Source of the DNA: Serripes groenlandicus | Lineage: Eukaryota > Mollusca > Bivalvia > Cardiida > Cardiidae | Reading direction: 5' to 3' | Length of the DNA: 64,000 nt | NCBI GenBank assembly: GCA_031761405.1 | Contig: JASEVX010000007.1 | Location: 44,469,872-44,533,871 of the forward strand | Shown: in pieces, positions 44,887 to 54,414 of the stretch | Layout: each line of letters opens with the position of its first letter | Numbering within the stretch: the first letter of the stretch is position 1 | Made by a program: the position numbers and the translations under genes | The notes under the pieces: model-generated | What the model was told of the DNA's origin: nothing | The model's input: the letters and a program-made list of their open reading frames with translations, nothing else | Database searches by the model: none

Positions 44887-45266
44887 AATTTCTGACATGT
44901 TGTAGTAGACCACGGTTTATTTCGTTATTGACGAGTCCATTATAGTATAATACGATTTTGTTTTGTTTATTACAGGCGATTTCTCTTGGATGACGTGGTT
45001 TGGTATTTCCTCGATGTCGTATCAATACCTAGATACGCGAAAATGTTGTTTACGAAAAGTTTTATTAGCTTTATGTAGAGGTTGCGCGTTGTTTTGGTGC
45101 ATGACTTGACACCTTACATTAAATCTAAAAATAAGAATACAGAATACAGAATACAGAATAGTTAATTAGACTTTAGCATAACATAGCTAATCGTCATACA
45201 AATAATATTATCATGAAAATAAGGTTAGGTGAAGCAAGATATCGATTACATTAATTTCATTTTTGT
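44887..45266. other. Mostly unique DNA with a possible small exon
   Basis: A splice-acceptor-like TTTTGTTTATTACAG (44961-44975) precedes a 34-codon open frame to TAG at 45076-45078. A short AGAATAC repeat is at about 45136-45160. Support for an exon is weak. Confidence 0.25.
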
Positions 45267-45276
45267 AAATTGAGGT

Positions 45277-45484
45277 GGAAGACAGTGGTGCAGAGGTAGA
45301 GCGTCGGCCTCTCGTATCAAAGGTCCCTGGTTCGAGTCCCGTGATGAGCGGGTCCTGACTTTGGGATTTTTTCCACACAAACGGCGCGAGTACTGGTGAA
45401 GTCTCCAGGAAGCAGACATCGAGCGTGATTAATATAAGCCCAAGGCTTGTTTCGCAATCGATGTAAAATAAATAAGTTTAAACT
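45277..45484 (+). mobile_element. SINE-A, full length, with good Pol III boxes
   Basis: A box TGGTGCAGAGG (45286-45296), B box GGTTCGAGTCC (45329-45339). 10-bp target duplications AAATTGAGGT flank it at 45267-45276 and 45485-45494. The 3' end is AATAAATAAGTTTAAACT. Confidence 0.85.
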
Positions 45485-45525
45485 AAATTGAGGTTGATTT
45501 TATATACAATGTCAAATTTAACTGA

Positions 45526-45530
<5 letters not shown>

Positions 45531-45558
<28 letters not shown>

Positions 45559-45562
45559 AATA
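45531..45562. repeat. (TA)n microsatellite
   Basis: About 16 TA dinucleotides with two interruptions. Confidence 0.85.
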
Positions 45563-46254
45563 TCGTATCGCTGGTTAGTTTGTAGATGTGAATAACTATA
45601 TTTAAGCTGCTCTATGCGAAAACCAACCCTATTGCACTTGTGACCAGTGTAGAACCAGATCAGCATGTCTGAGAAAGAAAGATCTTTATTTTGTTTATGT
45701 TGGAAAAGTGTTTACTTTTTTCATCTGGTTAATTGCTTGAGTTGATTTTAGAAGGGTTGTTAAATCGGGTTAAAAGCTCGAGACCAACAGAAAAAAAGCA
45801 TTTTTGTCTTAGGTATTTGTATAAGTCATTGACTATATTGGTATAATTACATAAACCAATGACAGGAATTCCGAAAAAAAAGAGAAGAAGTGAAGTTTTT
45901 CAGCTTGATCGAAAAATTCGGGGTTTGAAAAGGCATTTCAGAAGAAGTTTATACAGGTGGGTCAATTTGTAAATACATACTTACAGTTCGAGTCGATTTA
46001 AGATAAAGTCAGGTCAATGTGTTATACTGTTGCAATACACAGTTCTATGATGCAGCATTTGTCTATGAATACCGTTATTCAACTGAATTTGAGAGAGAAC
46101 TGTGACTTGAAGTGGAATCTTAGTTGCCATTAAACTATAAGTTACATGACAATTCTCGAACACACATTTGGTATTGCCAGAAAACTTTGTCTTGCATGGC
46201 TGATCAAAAGCACGACGAAAACAGAGTTGTTCTTATTATTCATTATAAACCCTT
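45563..46254. other. Non-coding stretch
   Basis: A-rich runs; nothing recognised. Confidence 0.35.
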
Positions 46255-46472
46255 GCCCACGCACAACAGTTCTGCAGAAGTCGATTTGAAAAGATAAAAA
46301 AAAAAGATTTAGGAAAAAGTCTTGAACTCTTTTAAATTCAAAGTACCAACGTTGAAAACATTGTGGCGAAAGGAGGGATTGCTCATCATGAGCAATACCT
46401 CCTTTTGCCATAATGTTTTGAAAGTCGTCTGCTGCAGAGACGTCAGAAAGCGTCTGAACATGTGAAAGGGTA
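46255..46472 (+). mobile_element. MITE-1 copy, long centre
   Basis: AACCCTTGCCCACGCACAAC at the left. A long central palindrome, TTGTGGCGAAAGGAGGGATT / GCTCATCATGAGC / AATACCTCCTTTTGCCATAA. Right end GTCTGAACATGTGAAAGGGT. The TTAA target is mutated. Confidence 0.7.
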
Positions 46473-46840
46473 TCTAAATACTTCGTGTACAAGGTCTATA
46501 ATTAAATCATTACCTCTAAGCAATCTAGATGATGAATGGCCACGCTATTCTGTACCCAGCTAATTAGGGATTAGAGGCTACTTCAATTATGATAAGTGGG
46601 GATGAATCTAAGTATGTCCTACTCTCGGAAAGTGATCACTAATTAGGTTCAACTAATCAACGTTTATCGGCGCCGCAGCCCGAGTCCATCAGAATCATCT
46701 AATCAGAACAAAATGATATTTAAAATTGCCCAGTATTTACGAGATGAATTTAATCTCCGTAATGAACAATTACAGAATTCTATTACAGCATGATATACTG
46801 CCAGTTAATATTATACCAGGTTGTAATATATGATCATAAA
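46473..46840. other. Unique DNA rich in homeodomain-type TAATTA/TAATC motifs
   Basis: AGCTAATTAGGGATTAGAGG, CACTAATTAGGTTCAACTAA, CATCTAATCAGAAC and ACAATTACAG occur within 250 bp, with no repeat signature. It may be a conserved non-coding element; this is speculation. Confidence 0.25.
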
Positions 46841-47008
46841 TCGAATTATCAGTCTTATCGTAATATTTGAACGTAAATATTGTTTGTATGTTTTGTATGT
46901 TTGCTTGTGTTTTGTTTTTCTTGCCATATCTGTTCACTGTTAAAATTTATATTGGCCAAAGGGGGTGTAAATGCTGAATTTGCCGAATAAAATCGAATTG
47001 AATTGAAA
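46841..47008 (+). mobile_element. Retroposon 3' end (LINE-like)
   Basis: GTTCACTGTTAAAATTTATA, TTGGCCAAAGGGGGTGTAAA and a GAATAAAATCGAATTGAATTG tail resemble the poly(A)-signal-plus-simple-repeat ends of non-LTR elements. No coding part is attached. Confidence 0.45.
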
Positions 47009-47032
47009 ACTATTCGGGATGTTCTGTAAACA

Positions 47033-47220
47033 TTAACTCTTTCAGCGCCAAAGGCAATATTGAGCTTTTTGCAAACAATACGAGCTGTCTCACCTGAAAT
47101 CTGCATTGTTTGGCTGTGAGTTATAAAGATATTCCAAAAATCCTATAACATGAACATAGAGTCGTCCGAGTTTGAACATGGAAGAGTCTACTTTAAACAA
47201 TTCGGCGCTGAAAGGGTTAA
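47033..47220 (-). mobile_element. MITE-2 copy, reverse orientation
   Basis: TTAACTCTTTCAGCGCCAAA at the left and ATTCGGCGCTGAAAGGGTTAA at the right, with TTAA at both ends. Part of the central palindrome is deleted. Confidence 0.82.
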
Positions 47221-47225
47221 ATGCA

Positions 47226-47775
47226 AACCAAGTTGGTTATTGAATACAATGAGAATCGTGAGACGTCGTTAACTGGAGCCCGAGGACAGATTACTGGGTA
47301 TGTCGAATATTATCGCGGCTTAAGAACTTCAAATAGAACGACAAAGTGGGGACTCAATTATAGTACTTCAGCATGAATCCGGAATAATTGACGGGCTATC
47401 AACTATTCGTTATCGACGATTTGTTTTCCAGAAATGGGCGTTTATGCTTGTGTTGTAAATAAACGTATGTTCTCTTCTATAAACATAGTTGGTTATTAAA
47501 CTCAATCAAACTCGTGAGACGTCGTAAGCTGGAGCCCGAGGACAGATACCTTGACACAGCGAAGCTTTTGGCGCTACGTCTATCGGGACATTAGAAGTAC
47601 AGGGGGAACGACAAAGTAAGGGCTCCAGTGTAATACTTTGGAGGCACACATCTAGCATGGCTCAGGAATACTTGACGGGGGTATCAGGTATTCGATGTCG
47701 ATGTTTTGTTTTCCAGCGTTTGAAGTAGACGTGAGAAATGCGTTGTAATGTAAATACACGTGTTTTATGCGTTGA
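47226..47775. repeat. Diverged direct repeat, about 265-bp unit
   Basis: Two units share GTTGGTTATT, CGTGAGACGTCGT, CTGGAGCCCGAGGACAGAT, GAACGACAAAGT, TTTGTTTTCCAG and a GTAAATAAACGT / GTAAATACACGT end. The identity of the unit is unknown. Confidence 0.7.
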
Positions 47776-48289
47776 GGTAACTGCTCAAATTTAAAACATG
47801 CAAGTCCTTCGTCTATAATCGGTTTATAGCAAAAGTTGAAGATTGTTTCTAGGTATTCCTAAGTCTGTGGTGGCGGTAGTGGAAGAATTTGCTTATTTCT
47901 GAAAAAACAGTGAAGTAGGTGAAGACTTACATATCTCTGTACGGGATGTATGGGATGTATTACTTAGTACGTAGACTTAAAGTATAAGCTGTTGTGTTGT
48001 CCTGGTAATACTGTAGCGCTGTATAGTAGTTCTGTGTATTCAAAATGCATTACCGGTGACGTTAATATTAAGCACTCACTATTTAAAAAGGTACGGGTGT
48101 CATTTATTGATGTCAACTATATATAAAGTAATTACTATAAGATCATTTCATGATAAGCAAGTTATACCAGAAAGCTTTATTTATTTTGTAATAATATATT
48201 TCCATGTTTAAGTCAATTTCGCCAGGAATGATCATTCGACTTCAGTCGGCAAGGTATAAAACATAGTGAAGCATTGGCCAGTAATAAAC
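47776..48289. other. Non-coding stretch
   Basis: Nothing recognised. Confidence 0.35.
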
Positions 48290-48485
48290 GAGACGTCCCG
48301 CGAGAAAACCAACATTATGGCCATTATGGCATCTGCGTAATGTATCGACCTAGATCAGCATGCGCAGTCCGCGCAGACTGATCCGGGCCGACATATTCCG
48401 TCTCAGGGAGATAGAGGTATAGAGTAGTGATTCCTGAAACAGAAAAGACACAGGCTAAAATGTTGGTTTTCTCGCGGGACGGCTC
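48290..48485. mobile_element. T3 element
   Basis: GAGACGTCCCGCGAGAAAAC at the left, TTTTCTCGCGGGACGGCTC at the right. The inner arms AACATTATGG and AAAATGTTGG and the GTAATGTATCGACCTAGATC block are family features. Confidence 0.8.
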
Positions 48486-48489
48486 ATAT

Positions 48490-48860
48490 ATGCTTTGACC
48501 CATTTATTTGACTGGAGTCTCCCTAGATAGTTGAGTCGTACACAATTTTAAAAAAAAGATTAGAAGTGAGATAGGTTAAAGATAAGATCCGATAAAGGAT
48601 CAACGATGAGTCGTTGACTCATTTCGTTTGACCCATTTATGTTATTGGTAACTCGAAAAAATTGAGTCGTTCAATATTCAAACACAATCAGCGTGAAATG
48701 GGTATAGATAAGACGCGATCGATGGGCTTTGACTCGTTTCTCTGAACAACAAATCGGAGACAATGTCAATGGGAGTGCAGCTATTGTTTGAATCACTGTC
48801 GGGCTCGGCACTGGTGCTCAATCATTGTGTTAGTATGGAGTTTAACGCAAATATAAACTC
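48490..48860 (+). mobile_element. LTR relic related to the 7-kb unit LTR
   Basis: ATCAGCGTGAAATGGGTATA, GATAAGACGCGATCGATGGG and GGGCTCGGCACTGGTGCTCA parallel ATGAGCGTGAAATATGTTTA, GATAAGAGTCGATAGTTGTG and GGCTCGGTGCCGGTGCTCAT at 27150-27300. An internal duplication (TTTGACCCATTTAT at 48496 and 48629) looks like U3 repeats. No primer binding site follows, so it is a solo or truncated LTR. Confidence 0.6.
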
Positions 48861-48889
48861 ATAGCTTTTCACTTTTAACTAACTAGTAT

Positions 48890-49020
48890 GTTGCAGTAGT
48901 CTGTATTACATATTAACTGATGGATAGCTAACGTTATAGATAACTACTGTTGATGTATTGTGTATATATGTTATATGTATATGGGCCTGAGGCCTAAGTA
49001 TAAATAAACTTTGAACGATG
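48890..49020 (+). mobile_element. Retroposon 3'-end-like sequence
   Basis: ATATGGGCCTGAGGCCTAAG then TATAAATAAACTTTGAAC has the palindromic GGCCTGAGGCC and AATAAA layout seen at ends of mollusc retroposons. Family not determined. Confidence 0.35.
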
Positions 49021-49185
49021 TAGGTCCAGATTAAACTGTACGAATATGCGACATGATCATGGTCTAAATTGTTTCCATACATGTGTTCTGTAATGGGACA
49101 ATCAAATGTTGTATAACCAGTTTCCACGAGCATACGCATGTTGACGCGTTTACAACAAACATATTTCTAAAATAGTTTGGCAACA

Positions 49186-49432
49186 GATGAACCAGCTCAT
49201 ATTGAGTAAAGTCTCATTTTCCCACAAAACTTTCCACTATTTTTCCTTAATTATACTTTCATTTAAGATATTTTATTTTATTTTACATGGATGTTTTCAA
49301 AGTCGTCTGCTGCAGATGTGTTGTATGTTGGAAAGTTCTTCTCATAAAAATCATATTCATAAATTATACTTTCATATATAAGGAGTTACCATATGTGTGC
49401 GTACACATTCGTTGTTAATGGGAAAGGGTTAA
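49186..49432 (-). mobile_element. MITE-1 pieces, rearranged
   Basis: A right half (TTTTCCCACAAAACTTTCC ... GTCGTCTGCTGCAGATGTG, GTATGTTGGAAAG) followed by an isolated terminus AATGGGAAAGGGTTAA at 49418-49433. Confidence 0.5.
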
Positions 49433-49562
49433 AGCACAAATAAACACAATTACTGTTTGGATTATATTAAACATTATATGGCAATCTTCACCATATTCCA
49501 ACGTATGAGCTTTTATAGAAGGTCAGTTTTATGAAGAAAACAAGATGTGTTTGTGAAACACT

Positions 49563-49783
49563 GATGCCCCCGAATGGCAACATCTAGGTCAAAGGTCAAG
49601 GTCGCAAGGTCAAAAATGTTGGTACTGACAGAAAGGTCATGTCACAAGGAATACACATGTGAAATATGGTAGCCGTACCTCTTATGGTTCAAAAGTAGTG
49701 GTCAAGGTTAAAGTTTTTTTCGACAGACAGACAGACAGGCCAAAGACTAGATGCCCACCGAATCGGTGATTCCGGGGGCATAA
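49563..49783. mobile_element. TGCCCCCG-ended TIR element, bivalve type
   Basis: GATGCCCCCGAATGG at the left, TGATTCCGGGGGCATAA at the right. The interior has AGGTCAAAGGTCAAGGTCGC and a CAGACAGACAGACAGG run. Elements with these ends and motif are abundant in bivalve genomes. Confidence 0.7.
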
Positions 49784-49960
49784 AAATGAATCTTAAAATG
49801 CTACAGTAATGCTAAAATGAAATACAGATGCATAACATGCACAACGTCACACGTATATAGCCGAATATATCCGATTATACTAACATGGAAGCTTGATCAG
49901 ACGAAACGGAGTCTTGTTGCCCGTATAAAAACCGTGAAGATTAGTCTACATCAAATATAT

Positions 49961-50250
49961 TTATAACGGAAATTCTGACGAAAAATTTAAGATGTACACG
50001 AACGAGTTTTGTTTGAAGCACCTTTCTATTTTGTAGTAGCGGATGGTTAATAAGGCCCCTTTTCGTCTGACGTGGTTCATTGAAAGTAGAACGCCCTTAA
50101 TGAACTCGGCAAATACCGCACGTAAGATATCGGTATTGTTCGATGGCTTGTCGGACACCGCCACCGAAAATAACCGACACAGACGGCGATCAACACCGAT
50201 CTTTTACGATTTCGAACGGAAAATCTCCGAGTTCATTTGGGGGAGTTTCT
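49961..50250 (-). other. Unrecognised coding-like stretch downstream of the GT31 gene
   Basis: On the minus strand an open frame with no usual ATG reads RLFSVAVSDKPSNNTDILRA, then about 45 further residues. It is richer in CG than its surroundings. It could be a fragment of an unknown mobile element or part of the GT31 3' UTR. No known domain is recognised. Confidence 0.3.
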
Positions 50251-50252
50251 AC

Positions 50253-50258
50253 TTTATT
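50253..50258 (-). promoter_or_regulatory. Candidate poly(A) signal for the GT31 gene
   Basis: AATAAA on the minus strand (TTTATT on the plus), about 285 nt past the stop codon. A T3 element occupies most of the distance; without it the signal would be about 55 nt from the stop. Confidence 0.45.
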
Positions 50259-50269
50259 CTAAATGATAT

Positions 50270-50500
50270 GAGCCATTCCACGAGAAAACCAACATTATGG
50301 ACTCTGCGTAATATATCGACCCAGATCAGCCTTATCCGGGCCGTCCCAGGGGGGATAGAGGTTTAGAGTGATGAATCCTGAACAGAAAATCCACGAGGCG
50401 AAAAGTGTCTATCCGGGTTAGCCTGTGCGGCATGCTTAGGCTGATCCGGGTCAATGCTTTACGCAGAGTCCACAATGATGGTTTTCTCGTGAAACGCCTC
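50270..50500. mobile_element. T3 element in the GT31 3' region
   Basis: GAGCCATTCCACGAGAAAAC at the left, TTTTCTCGTGAAACGCCTC at the right, with inner arms ATTATGGACTCTGCGTAA and TTACGCAGAGTCCACAATG. It begins 12 bp past the candidate poly(A) signal and ends 42 bp before the stop codon, as seen on the plus strand. Confidence 0.82.
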
Positions 50501-50541
50501 GAAATGGAGTAGGACTATGGATCTCGGTTGATCTACACTGA

Positions 50542-51678
50542 TCACTGTTTGACTTTGGCCGCTTTGATCACAGGAAGAGACGTGCAGTTTTTGCATAAAG
50601 TCACGTTCGTTTTACTGTCTAATAACTTCCACATTCTATACACTTGGGATATTTTGTGCATGTGGAAAAACTTGAGCACACGAGACGTATCCGCCTTGAA
50701 CCTTTCAAAGGCTAATTTAGCGTTAAGCATATATCCATCGTTCAGCCTAAGTTGAGTAGCATTTATTCTTTTCACTAAAAGGCCGGTGATATAGAAATCG
50801 TCCACCCAGAAGAATTTCGTATAAAAAGAGGCGTTGAACATCGCCGGAACTACGTCACTTGTCATTATAAACACTGATCCTGAGCAATATGGCGGGAAAA
50901 ATTCGTCTGGAAATTCATCTTGTGAAATATACCATTTACTTTTCTTTTCTCTTATCACTTTCATGCGTAACCATTGGTTACACATTATCACATTTTGAGT
51001 TTTATTTTCAAAAGAACTTGTTTTATTCAAATACTTTACGAGTGACGACATATCAATGAATATGTCGTCATCAGATTTGATGACGTAACGGGAATTAGGA
51101 CAATATATCGTAGTCCATTTTAACGCGGCTACGGCTTTGTAGGTAAGATTTCTATAAGAATCCAGGAAATTTTCGACAACAATATCTCCATAATGACTGC
51201 TTTCCATTTCAACTAATTGCATAATTTTCGCGTCTTCTACTACCCCCATTACGAAAACGAGTCTCATGTTATACATCATTAGCATTTTCTTGGAGCCCCA
51301 GGTCTGTCGTATCATTTGACGTTTATGCGTGTTCTGAGGAGCCGAATGAACGTAAGTCAGGTACGTAATGTTTCTATTGCTACACTGAGTTTTGGGGTTT
51401 ATCACAAATTGGAAATCGTGTGGGTTGCTCGTTGGTTCAAACGTCACCATTTTGACGGTCGTCAGGGGCGGCGACGCTTTATCAAGTGTGTGCCTGACTT
51501 TCACGTTGCTTTCTTCGTCGAGTGAAAATCCTTGAATTTTGTCCAACATAACCTTCGAGAGAAACGATTTTCTCTGGTCTGGTAAGGCGCTATTCCGTGT
51601 GTTGATAAATGCTATTACCAAACTGAGGAAGATGCAAAGACTTATCACACGATAGAAACGGGACAACCGAGGAAACAT
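50542..51678 (-). CDS. Beta-1,3-galactosyltransferase-like protein (GT31 family), type II Golgi membrane enzyme
   Basis: A 378-residue protein in one exon. Residues about 9-25 (YRVISLCIFLSLVIAFI) form a signal anchor after a short basic tail, the topology of Golgi glycosyltransferases. A variable stem follows to about residue 100. The GT31 signature blocks come in order: KRQMIRQTWGS (119-129), LVFVMG (140-145), ESSHYGDIVVENFLDSYRNL (159-178), then TYKAVAALKW, KSDDDIF (201-207) with the metal-binding DDD, FPPYCSGS (261-268) and VDDFYITGLL (292-301). Family members transfer a sugar (often Gal or GlcNAc) from a UDP donor to a glycan acceptor; donor and acceptor cannot be told from this sequence. 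The usual EDV of the last block is VDD here. Eight N-glycosylation sequons are present (first NIT at 103). Length is normal for the family. The ATG is preceded by a 72-nt leader with a splice acceptor; the stop is TGA at 50542-50544. Confidence 0.93.
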   Translation of the reverse strand: MFPRLSRFYRVISLCIFLSLVIAFINTRNSALPDQRKSFLSKVMLDKIQGFSLDEESNVKVRHTLDKASPPLTTVKMVTFEPTSNPHDFQFVINPKTQCSNRNITYLTYVHSAPQNTHKRQMIRQTWGSKKMLMMYNMRLVFVMGVVEDAKIMQLVEMESSHYGDIVVENFLDSYRNLTYKAVAALKWTTIYCPNSRYVIKSDDDIFIDMSSLVKYLNKTSSFENKTQNVIMCNQWLRMKVIREKKSKWYISQDEFPDEFFPPYCSGSVFIMTSDVVPAMFNASFYTKFFWVDDFYITGLLVKRINATQLRLNDGYMLNAKLAFERFKADTSRVLKFFHMHKISQVYRMWKLLDSKTNVTLCKNCTSLPVIKAAKVKQ

Positions 51679-51750
51679 TATACGTCACAGGGACTTTCAC
51701 ATACATCACTCGGTAACACGTGCTTGACGTCACTGGTTGTTGGCGAGTAC
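51679..51750 (-). other. 5' UTR part of the GT31 coding exon
   Basis: The exon appears to begin at 51750. On the minus strand TTATAACTTTCTATTTTCAG (51751-51770) is a strong splice acceptor with a pyrimidine tract, followed by GTACTCGCC. An upstream non-coding exon and the promoter must lie at higher coordinates; they were not located. Confidence 0.6.
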
Positions 51751-52090
51751 CTGAAAATAGAAAGTTATAAATATTTGATTACAACATATTTAGTAAAGTT
51801 CTGTGCTATAGGAAAACCAGCCATACAGATACATACTATTCTATAAATGTTCCCATATAGATCTGCACGACATGCTTATAAATAACACTAACCGTCTGAG
51901 AATATCGTAGTTAAAGCTTCGTTCAAACACATTTGATCACGTTTGCACTAGACAACTTTTGAAATGATAAGGGTAAAAAGAAATTGAGGTAAACGGAGGA
52001 AATGTTCATAACGAGCAATTTCTCATTTTGACATAATGATTTCAAATCTATTCAATGTTTATTTCTTTTATTTGCAGAGAAAGGCCATAT
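51751..52090. other. Probable 5' UTR intron of the GT31 gene with worn MITE-1 pieces
   Basis: Starts with the acceptor (minus strand). From about 51925, blocks such as GACAACTTTTGAAATGATAA and GAGCAATTTCTCATTTTGAC resemble MITE-1. Confidence 0.4.
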
Positions 52091-52351
52091 GAGCCGTCCT
52101 GCGAGAAAACCAACATTGTGGACTCTGCGTAAAGTATCGAACCGGATCAGCGTAAGCATGCCACGCAGGCTAACCCGGACAGACTCTTTTCGCCTCCTGT
52201 GGATTTTCTGTTTCAGGAATCATTACTCTATACCTGTATCCCCATGAGGCGGAATGTGTCGGCCCGGATCAGTCTGCGCGGACTGCGCAGGCTAATCTGG
52301 ATCGATTCATCACGCAGAGTCGATAATGTTGGTTTTCTTGCTGGACGGCTC
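52091..52351. mobile_element. T3 element, near intact
   Basis: GAGCCGTCCTGCGAGAAAAC at the left, GTTTTCTTGCTGGACGGCTC at the right; CATAT/ATATG flank the ends. Interior GATCAGTCTGCGCGGACTGC is a compact palindrome. Confidence 0.82.
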
Positions 52352-52506
52352 ATATGTTTGCAAAGATCTATTCTTGTATGTGGACAAGTCTAAATACATT
52401 TTATATGGAAACTAACCTTCGAACCAGACCAATCAATATCAATGTGCGACGTTTAAAGACTAAGATAGGCCTGCAACCCATCGAAGCCATGATATTCAGC
52501 TATTAG

Positions 52507-52546
52507 TTAACCCTTTTCCACATACAGACGCTTTCTGACGCCTCAA
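52507..52546 (+). mobile_element. Isolated MITE-1 end
   Basis: TTAACCCTTTTCCACATACA then GACGCTTTCTGACGCCTC, ending abruptly. Confidence 0.55.
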
Positions 52547-52705
52547 AATAAAGCATGAGTCAACGTTTTTTCGACAATAGGCATCGGACAAAAAGAGAAT
52601 TAGAAGATACATTATTCATAATTGTAGACACATGTGATTGTGACCGGCACTCTAGGTACTGTCTTGGTCCATTTCGACCTTGAGTATTTGCGAAACCACT
52701 GTTTT

Positions 52706-53519
52706 GTTCAAGTATCAGCGAAAATCGCTGTATTTTAGAGTATCACTGCGAAAACCACTGTATTTTAGAGTATCAGTGCGAAAACCATTGTATTTTAGAG
52801 TATCACTGCGAAAATCACTGTATTTTAGAGTATCAGTGCGAAAATCACTGTATTTTAGAGTATCAGTGCGAAAACCACTGTATTTTAGAGTATCATTGCG
52901 AAAACCACTGTATTTTAGAGTATCACTGCGAAAACCACAGTATTTTATAGTATTACTGCGAAAATCACTGTATTTTAGAGTATCAGTTCGAAAACCGCTG
53001 TATTTTAGAGTATCACTGCGAAAACCACAGTATTTTAGAGTATCACTGCGAAAATCACTGTATTTTAGAGTATCAGTGCGAAAATCACTGTATTTTAGAG
53101 TATCACTGCGAAAACCACTGCATTTTAGAGTCTTACTGCGAAAACCACAGTATTTTAGAGTATCACTGCGAAAACCACTGTATTTTAGAGTATCACTGCG
53201 AAAACCACAGTATTTTAGAGTATCACTGCGAAAACCACAGTATTTTAGAGTATCAGTGCGAAAATCACTGTATTTTAGAGTATCAGTGCGAAAACCACTG
53301 TATTTTAGAGTATCAGTTCGAAAACCACTGTATTTTAGAGTATCACTGCGAAAACCACTGTATTTTAGAGTATCAGTGCGAAAACCACAGTATTTTAGAG
53401 TATCTCTGCGAAAACCACTGTATTTTAGAGTATCAGTGCGAAAACCACAGTATTTTAGAGTATCAGTGCGAAAACCACAGTATTTTAGAGTATCAGTGCG
53501 AAAAGCACTGTTCTTTAGA
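52706..53519 (+). repeat. 30-bp minisatellite, about 27 units
   Basis: The unit is TATTTTAGAGTATCACTGCG plus AAAACCACTG, with CAGTG/CACTG and CACAG variants. Where CAGTGCGAAAACCACTG occurs, the ends pair as a small hairpin. A 287-codon frame (YFRVSLRKPL repeats) is kept open because 30 is a multiple of 3; it has no start context or flanking exon and is not called a gene. Confidence 0.94.
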
Positions 53520-53599
53520 ATGTCTGTTTCTATGTGGTCATAGGGTAAAGTATGACTTCACGTATATGACAGAATATGTTATATGTAAAGACAGGTTTG

Positions 53600-53880
53600 A
53601 TTGATTGATTGGGATTTAACGCTGTTTTCAACATTTTGTGAGTCATACCGCGGCTGAAAGTTCACCTACCCATGTGTAACATGGCTTTCTCATAACAATA
53701 CTCCACACAACAGTCTATACAAGCAACTGGCTGCGTTAGACCATTGATGAAAGACGAATGGCACTTGTCTCAGTGACTGTTGTCAAAGGTAGGAAAGAAT
53801 GTTGGCCGAGCTGGAGTTCGAACTTACACCCATGGATTGACAGCCCGCGTTGCTACGAACAGAGCTAACGCGACCCGGGG
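53600..53880 (-). mobile_element. SINE-C copy, near full length
   Basis: GATTGATTGGGATTTAACGC on the tail side; GAGTTCGAACTTACACCCAT (53813-53832) holds the B-box complement; TGACAGCCCGCGTTGCTACG is the head. Same order as 22203-22492. Confidence 0.7.
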
Positions 53881-54014
53881 TCGGGCAACAAATGAAAGAA
53901 AAACAAAACAAGCTAATTGACAAATGTTATTGTGACCAGAATAACTTGCCTCCAACCAATCGTTCAAAATGTCTATTCAGTCAATTCTTGTGAAACTGTT
54001 GTATGACTCACTGA

Positions 54015-54271
54015 TAATCCCTTTCCCACATACAACAATTATGCAGCAGAAAACTTTAAAAACATCTAGACAAAATTTCGATAAATCAAAGTGTAATCAA
54101 GAGTCAAAAACATTGTTGTTAAAAGGAAAATGGCTTATTATCGAAAAGAATTGGAATCATTGTGGTAAACAGAGCAATTGATCATTATAATGTATCTCTC
54201 TTTGACACAATGGTTTCGAAAGTCGTCTCCTGCAGATACGTCAGAAAGCGTCTGTATGTTGGAAATGGTTA
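54015..54271 (+). mobile_element. MITE-1 copy
   Basis: ATCCCTTTCCCACATACAAC at the left, GTCTGTATGTTGGAAATGGTTA at the right in family order; centre worn. Confidence 0.65.
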
Positions 54272-54414
54272 GGGAGAGACAGGGAACTTAAGTCAGCTAA
54301 AGGTGCGCCGGATGACGCCGCGGTATGAAAAAACGTTTTGTCTCGTTACCGACGTGAACGATCGGTAAATCAAACAGCGATATAGGAAACCCCTTCTCTA
54401 TCGATTAACCCTTT

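Noticed and set aside
52680..53543. 287-codon basic repeat protein
   Set aside because: It is a 30-bp array translated in one frame, with no flanking exon or domain.
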